DNA of 64,000 nucleotides from Sorangium cellulosum So0157-2 (GTDB taxonomy: Bacteria; Myxococcota_A; Polyangia; Polyangiales; Polyangiaceae). The DNA is taken from positions 3,534,001 through 3,598,000 of the forward strand of contig NC_021658.1 in NCBI RefSeq assembly GCF_000418325.1, in the 5' to 3' direction. Both the position numbers and the translations under genes were made by a program. This document shows, piece by piece, positions 60,362-64,000 of the stretch (position 1 is the first letter of the stretch; each line of letters starts with the position of its first letter). Below the pieces are notes generated by a model, which ran no database searches, was not told where the DNA came from, and was given only the letters and a program-made list of their open reading frames with translations.

Positions 60362-60928
60362 TTACTCGGATTCCACGCAGATGGCGTCGCCGAGCGGGCG
60401 AGAGTCGGTCGCGCGGACGTTGCAATCATAACCAGCACCGTCCATGGATCCGCCTCCAGCGATCCTCGCAATCCCCCACAGCCCGATGTGAGGGCATATC
60501 TCATCCGCGTAGGAGGAGGCGGTCGCGAAATCCACGAGCTCGAAGCCATCGATGCACTGCTCTCCGCCCCTCACCACCGCAAAGGTGGTCCCGTCGATCT
60601 CGAAGAGCTCGTAGTTCGGCTTGCAGAGCGTGTATTCCAGCTCGCGGGTGTCGTTGGCGTGCTGCTGGCAGCTGTTCCACGGGCCATCTATCGAAGACCC
60701 GTCCGCGATACGGAAGACCCCCGAATAGGGGAGATCGTCGCAGCCGCCGACGAACGTCCAGAAGGCGTCGAGCGGGGTCAACGGCGCGTATCCTACGGGG
60801 CAACCGTCTCCTTCGTAGACTTCGTACTCCACCGCCTGAGCTTCGGCGGGTGCGCTCAGCGAGACCGCTCCGGCGACGAGGCCGCAGGTCAGGGCGCGGA
60901 TGAGCGTCATGTGAAGGGTGTGTTTCAT
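60362..60928 (-). CDS. Secreted cysteine-containing hypothetical protein
   Basis: A 188-residue protein with signal peptide (M-K-H-T-L-H-M, hydrophobic, A-E-A-Q-A). Three pairs of Cys are spread through the mature part (G-D-G-C-P-V-G-Y, N-S-C-Q-Q-H, C-I-D-G-F-E-L). Two internal similar halves (R-I-A-D-G-S-S-I-D-G and R-I-A-G-G-G-S-M-D-G) suggest a duplicated fold. GGCGGAG upstream. Function unknown. Confidence 0.7.
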   Translation of the reverse strand: MKHTLHMTLIRALTCGLVAGAVSLSAPAEAQAVEYEVYEGDGCPVGYAPLTPLDAFWTFVGGCDDLPYSGVFRIADGSSIDGPWNSCQQHANDTRELEYTLCKPNYELFEIDGTTFAVVRGGEQCIDGFELVDFATASSYADEICPHIGLWGIARIAGGGSMDGAGYDCNVRATDSRPLGDAICVESE

Positions 60929-61166
60929 TTCTCCGCCAATGGGTTGTGATGAGTTAAGTTTCCAAACCGAGCGCGTGGCCGGCGCAGGGGTTCGTCGGTG
61001 CATCTCGGTCACGCCGCAAGATGCGCAGCGGGCTCCGCAGCGGAGCGCCCGTCCCGCGCTTCGTCGGCCGGCGCGGAGGTATCATTCGCCCAGGCGGAAA
61101 CTCTGTCAACGTCGAAACGAGCATTTCGTTTTCATGGATATCTCTGATCGAGATGGAAATGGCAAT
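60929..61166. other. Intergenic stretch, nothing recognised
   Basis: No gene on either strand; leads into repeat copy D and then to 61418. Confidence 0.45.
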
Positions 61167-61244
61167 CGGATGCTCAGAGCATGCGGCGAGACGGTGGGCG
61201 ACGCCAGCCAGCGGGCTGGAACGGCGGCGTTCGATGGGTGAAAC
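61167..61244 (+). repeat. 78-bp dispersed repeat, copy D
   Basis: Diverged copy: CAGAGCATGCGGCG...GCTGGAACGGCGGCGTTCGA. It matches the other copies over the last 65 bases without gaps; the first 12 are unlike. The bases 61245-61418 hold nothing. Confidence 0.6.
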
Positions 61245-61418
61245 AGTGCTATCCATCTCCACCTGGACTCGTATCCTTCCGTCGTGGACCGCTGCGGAGT
61301 CGCCGAGGAGGATCTCTGGGAGGATGATGACGATTGGAGCGGCCGATGCGCAGGCCGGATGGGCGCACCGGCCGCTGCTCACCTCACGGCTGGACGCCGG
61401 TCCGAGGTGGCGATCGGC

Positions 61419-63236
61419 TCAGGGGACGCTCGAGCGCGACGCGACCCAGCGCGCGATCTGGTCGCCGAGGATCGGCAGGGTGACGGCGCCCGCGCCGAGC
61501 AGCGCGTCGTGGAACCCCTTGATGTCGAACCGGGGCCCGAGCTTCTGCTCGGCGTCCTTGCGCAGCCGCTGGATCTCGAGCTGCCCGACCTTGTACGCGA
61601 GCGCCTGCCCGGGCCAGGTGATGTAGCGATCGACCTCGTTCACGACGACGCCCTCGCCGAGGATCGTGTTCTCCATCATGTACGTCACGGCCTGCGCGCG
61701 GCTCCAGCCCTTCGCGTGGATCCCCGTGTCGAGCACGAGCCGGCACGCGCGCCAGGCGTCGGCGCTCAGCATCCCGAGCCGATCGAGGTCGCTGGAGTAG
61801 AGCCCCATCTCGTTCGCCAGCCGCTCGCTGTAGAGCCCCCAGCCCTCCGTGAACGCCATGACGTTCGCGTGCTTGCGAAACGCGGGCACCTCGCCGAGCT
61901 CCTGCGCCAGCGCGACCTGGACGTGGTGGCCAGGGATCGCCTCGTGGAACGCGACGACCTCGGACTCGAAGCGACGGCGCGTCTCGGGGGCATACGTGTT
62001 GACGAAGTACGTCCCGGGGCGGCTCCCGTCCTGCGCCGGCTCGCGGTAGAAGGCGGGCGGGGAGTGCTTCTCCTCGAACGCCTCCATGCGCTTCACGACG
62101 AGCGGGGTCCGGGGCAGGGCGCCGACCCAGGCAGGGAGCGCGGCCCTGGCCCGCGCGACCGCCGCCGCCGCCGCCGCCTCGACCTCGTCGCGCGTGGCGT
62201 AGGCGAGCGCCTCGTCCTCGCGGAGGCGGCGCTGGATCTCCGCGAAATCGGAGGTGCCGAGCGCCTTCGCGCCGAGCGCCTTCATCTCGTCCCGGATGCG
62301 CGCGACCTGCTCGAGGCCCACCGCGTGGACCTCGTCGGCCGAGAGCGGGAGCGAGGTGCTCGCCGGGATGAGGCGCGCGTAGCACGCCTCGCCGCCGGGC
62401 ACGTGGGACAGGCCCGCGCGCGCGTGGTCCCTGGCGCGCGGCAGGATCTCGCGGGCGAGCGCCTCCCGGTAGCGCGAGAAGGCCGGACGGGCGCCGCCCT
62501 CGACGGCCTGCTCCACCGCCGCCGCGAACGATTTCTGCTCCGTTTCCGGCCAGTCGGGGTGCGCGGCGTCGCGGGGGCTCATGAGCGCCCACGCGCCGGA
62601 GGGCTTCGCGAGCAGCTCGTCGAGCTGGGCGATCACGCGCTCCACCGTGGCGCGCGGGGCCACCTTGCCCTGCTCGAGCGCTCGCCGGAGCCGGTCGGTG
62701 CGAGCGTCGATGTACGCGCCGATCTTGCTCCAGCGCGCGACGAGGGCGCGGCCCTCCTCCACCGTGCGCACCGTCTGGATCCGCGCGAGCTGGAAGAGCT
62801 CGACCTGGGGTCCCCCGAGCTGGTCGGCCGTCCACGCCGAGAGGTCACACGCGCGCCACGCGAGGTCGCTCTCGAGCTCATGAACCAGCATCCCGAGCGT
62901 GACGCGATCGGGGAGCGCGAGCGACGCGGCGTCGACCGCGCGCGCCCGCCCGAGCAGCGCCTCGAGGCGCGCGATCTCGCGCGCGCGGCCGTCCTCGGTG
63001 ACGTCGGGGAGGCGGTCGTCGTGGCTGCGGAAGCCGAGGAACGTCGCGTCGACGGGCTCGGCCGCGAGCCGGCCGTCCCAGTACTCGCCGGCGAGCGCCG
63101 CGAGCCGCGCCGCCGGGGCGGAGCCTTGCGTTTCGGTGCGCCCCGGCGCCGCCGGCGGCCGGGGCTCGGTGCAGGCGAGCGGGGTCAGGGCGAAGAGCGC
63201 CAGCGACAGCAGCACGGTCCGTGATGAATGAAACAA
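61419..63236 (-). CDS. DUF885-family lipoprotein
   Basis: A 605-residue lipoprotein (lipobox T-P-L-A-C). DUF885 proteins are zinc-peptidase-like; here H-E-A-I-P-G-H-H-V-Q (HExxxHH-type motif, about 435), M-A-F-T-E-G-W-G-L-Y and Y-I-T-W-P-G-Q-A-L are present, the signature stretch of the family. TTG start 63236 with GGAGG upstream gives a proper signal; the frame extends to 63359. It would hydrolyse peptides in the periplasm or on the surface. Confidence 0.88.
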   Translation of the reverse strand: MFHSSRTVLLSLALFALTPLACTEPRPPAAPGRTETQGSAPAARLAALAGEYWDGRLAAEPVDATFLGFRSHDDRLPDVTEDGRAREIARLEALLGRARAVDAASLALPDRVTLGMLVHELESDLAWRACDLSAWTADQLGGPQVELFQLARIQTVRTVEEGRALVARWSKIGAYIDARTDRLRRALEQGKVAPRATVERVIAQLDELLAKPSGAWALMSPRDAAHPDWPETEQKSFAAAVEQAVEGGARPAFSRYREALAREILPRARDHARAGLSHVPGGEACYARLIPASTSLPLSADEVHAVGLEQVARIRDEMKALGAKALGTSDFAEIQRRLREDEALAYATRDEVEAAAAAAVARARAALPAWVGALPRTPLVVKRMEAFEEKHSPPAFYREPAQDGSRPGTYFVNTYAPETRRRFESEVVAFHEAIPGHHVQVALAQELGEVPAFRKHANVMAFTEGWGLYSERLANEMGLYSSDLDRLGMLSADAWRACRLVLDTGIHAKGWSRAQAVTYMMENTILGEGVVVNEVDRYITWPGQALAYKVGQLEIQRLRKDAEQKLGPRFDIKGFHDALLGAGAVTLPILGDQIARWVASRSSVP

Positions 63237-63410
63237 GGATCCCTCCAGCGTGGATGCGATGAGGCCTCTCCCCGTCAAGGCGCGCGCACGATTGCCTGGT
63301 GGATGCCAGTTCCCTCGGTGATCCGTCGCTCGATCGTACATCGACGGCGTCGGTCTCATGCGCTCGGGAGCTCCCGCGCAACCCGGGGCGAATTTTGCAG
63401 GACGCGGCGC

Positions 63411-64000
63411 TCAGTCCACATAGCTCTCGGCCTTCGACGCCATCACCAGGACGAGCGGCGAAGAGCCGAGGAGATTGCGCTCGATGGTGTCGCAGATGCG
63501 CGTGAGCGGCAGGTCGTTCGGCTCGTGGCCGAAGGGGTCGTCGAGCTCCCCGCCGAGCGCCTCGATCATCAGGACGGGGTAGGCCACCATCATCGTCACC
63601 AAGGGCGTCATGAACCCGATCGCGTTGATGAGGGCGAGGGGCAGCGTGGCCAGGTAGAGCGCCACGCCGCGCCGGAGGAGCAGCACGTAGCCGAGGGGCG
63701 TCGGCGTCTTGAGGATGCGCTCGCAGCCCCCGAGGCAGTCGACAAGGGTGTTCAGCTGCTCCTCGGCGCACACCGCCATGTTGCGCTCGAGGCTCCCGGC
63801 CCGCGCGAAGGCGGCGAGGCGGTCGGAGACCTGCTGCGCGGCGTAGAGCGGCGGGTGGGGGTGCGCCGCCATGGCCTCGACCTGCCCCGCGGAGAGGAGC
63901 CGCTCGATCTCCGGGCGCTCGGCCTGCCCGCGCAGCGAGCGCCGCGCGGCGTGCACGAACACCACCACCCAGACGGCGAGCTCGCGCGCCGCGGCCGGGT
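63411..64000 (-). CDS. Bestrophin-like channel, cut by window edge
   Basis: The last 196 residues of a bestrophin/UPF0187-type anion channel: C-E-R-I-L-K-T-P-T-P-L-G-Y (the N-T-P-x-P type motif), hydrophobic segments, and G-E-L-D-D-P-F-G-H-E-P-N-D-L-P-L-T-R-I-C (the C-terminal signature). The N-terminus and start lie beyond 64000. It conducts chloride or similar anions in the inner membrane. Confidence 0.85.
   Translation of the reverse strand, partial: PAAARELAVWVVVFVHAARRSLRGQAERPEIERLLSAGQVEAMAAHPHPPLYAAQQVSDRLAAFARAGSLERNMAVCAEEQLNTLVDCLGGCERILKTPTPLGYVLLLRRGVALYLATLPLALINAIGFMTPLVTMMVAYPVLMIEALGGELDDPFGHEPNDLPLTRICDTIERNLLGSSPLVLVMASKAESYVD

Noticed and set aside
1..64000. tRNA or rRNA genes
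   Set aside because: I looked for typical tRNA arms and CCA ends and for rRNA landmarks and found none I could support; a program search would be more reliable.

Overview
The window is high-GC DNA with frequent GTG and TTG starts. It is rich in lipoproteins with Gly/Ser/Ala linkers, LysR regulators and secreted orphan proteins, and one secreted enzyme ends in a MYXO-CTERM-like sorting tail (about 55980-56085). Together these point to a large-genome myxobacterium, most likely a Sorangium/Polyangium-type member of the Myxococcota. This is inferred from gene content and style. No rRNA or tRNA gene was recognised.

Layout. 0-13 kb: secreted proteins, a DUF1588-type lipoprotein, a glyoxalase-fold protein, two related beta/gamma-crystallin lipoproteins (one carrying a trypsin domain) around a LysR gene, a two-gene block of an exported protein and a zinc-peptidase-like lipoprotein, a PAS-STAS stressosome-type protein and an exported cyclase. 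13-24 kb: a quinone reductase divergent from a LysR gene, a VCBS-repeat lipoprotein, a LysR gene divergent from an SDR/DUF1330 pair, a frameshifted nucleotidyltransferase-like gene, RecQ and a formate/nitrite transporter. 24.4-36 kb is an accessory island. It holds RadC scraps, a broken HNH endonuclease, an RHS toxin with a YwqJ-type deaminase tip interrupted by an IS110-family element, its probable immunity gene, and a graveyard of toxin-antitoxin, RadC and nucleotidyltransferase pieces with a 521-bp exact direct repeat. 36-48 kb: an ECF sigma factor and XRE regulator, a di-haem cytochrome lipoprotein, a DHFR-like protein, more decayed toxin-antitoxin genes, a repeat-rich lipoprotein and a 22-bp minisatellite. 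48-64 kb: a DUF4260 protein, a RIO kinase, a deleted NmrA gene beside its LysR, a GH127 arabinofuranosidase segment bounded by 66-bp direct repeats with two palindromic promoter-operators, a frameshifted phosphoesterase, 43-bp tandem repeats, a TPR lipoprotein, a DUF885 protein and a bestrophin cut by the window edge.

How it fits together. Three LysR genes (13911, 17125, 51807) sit divergent from oxidoreductase-type genes and probably control them. The GH127 gene appears to be under a LacI-type operator overlapping its promoter. The RHS gene and the next reading frame form a polymorphic toxin/immunity pair now inactivated by the insertion element. The most striking overall theme is decay and rearrangement: four frameshifted genes, two internally deleted genes, a PIN-antitoxin fusion, and a 78-bp dispersed repeat found four times at a constant length.
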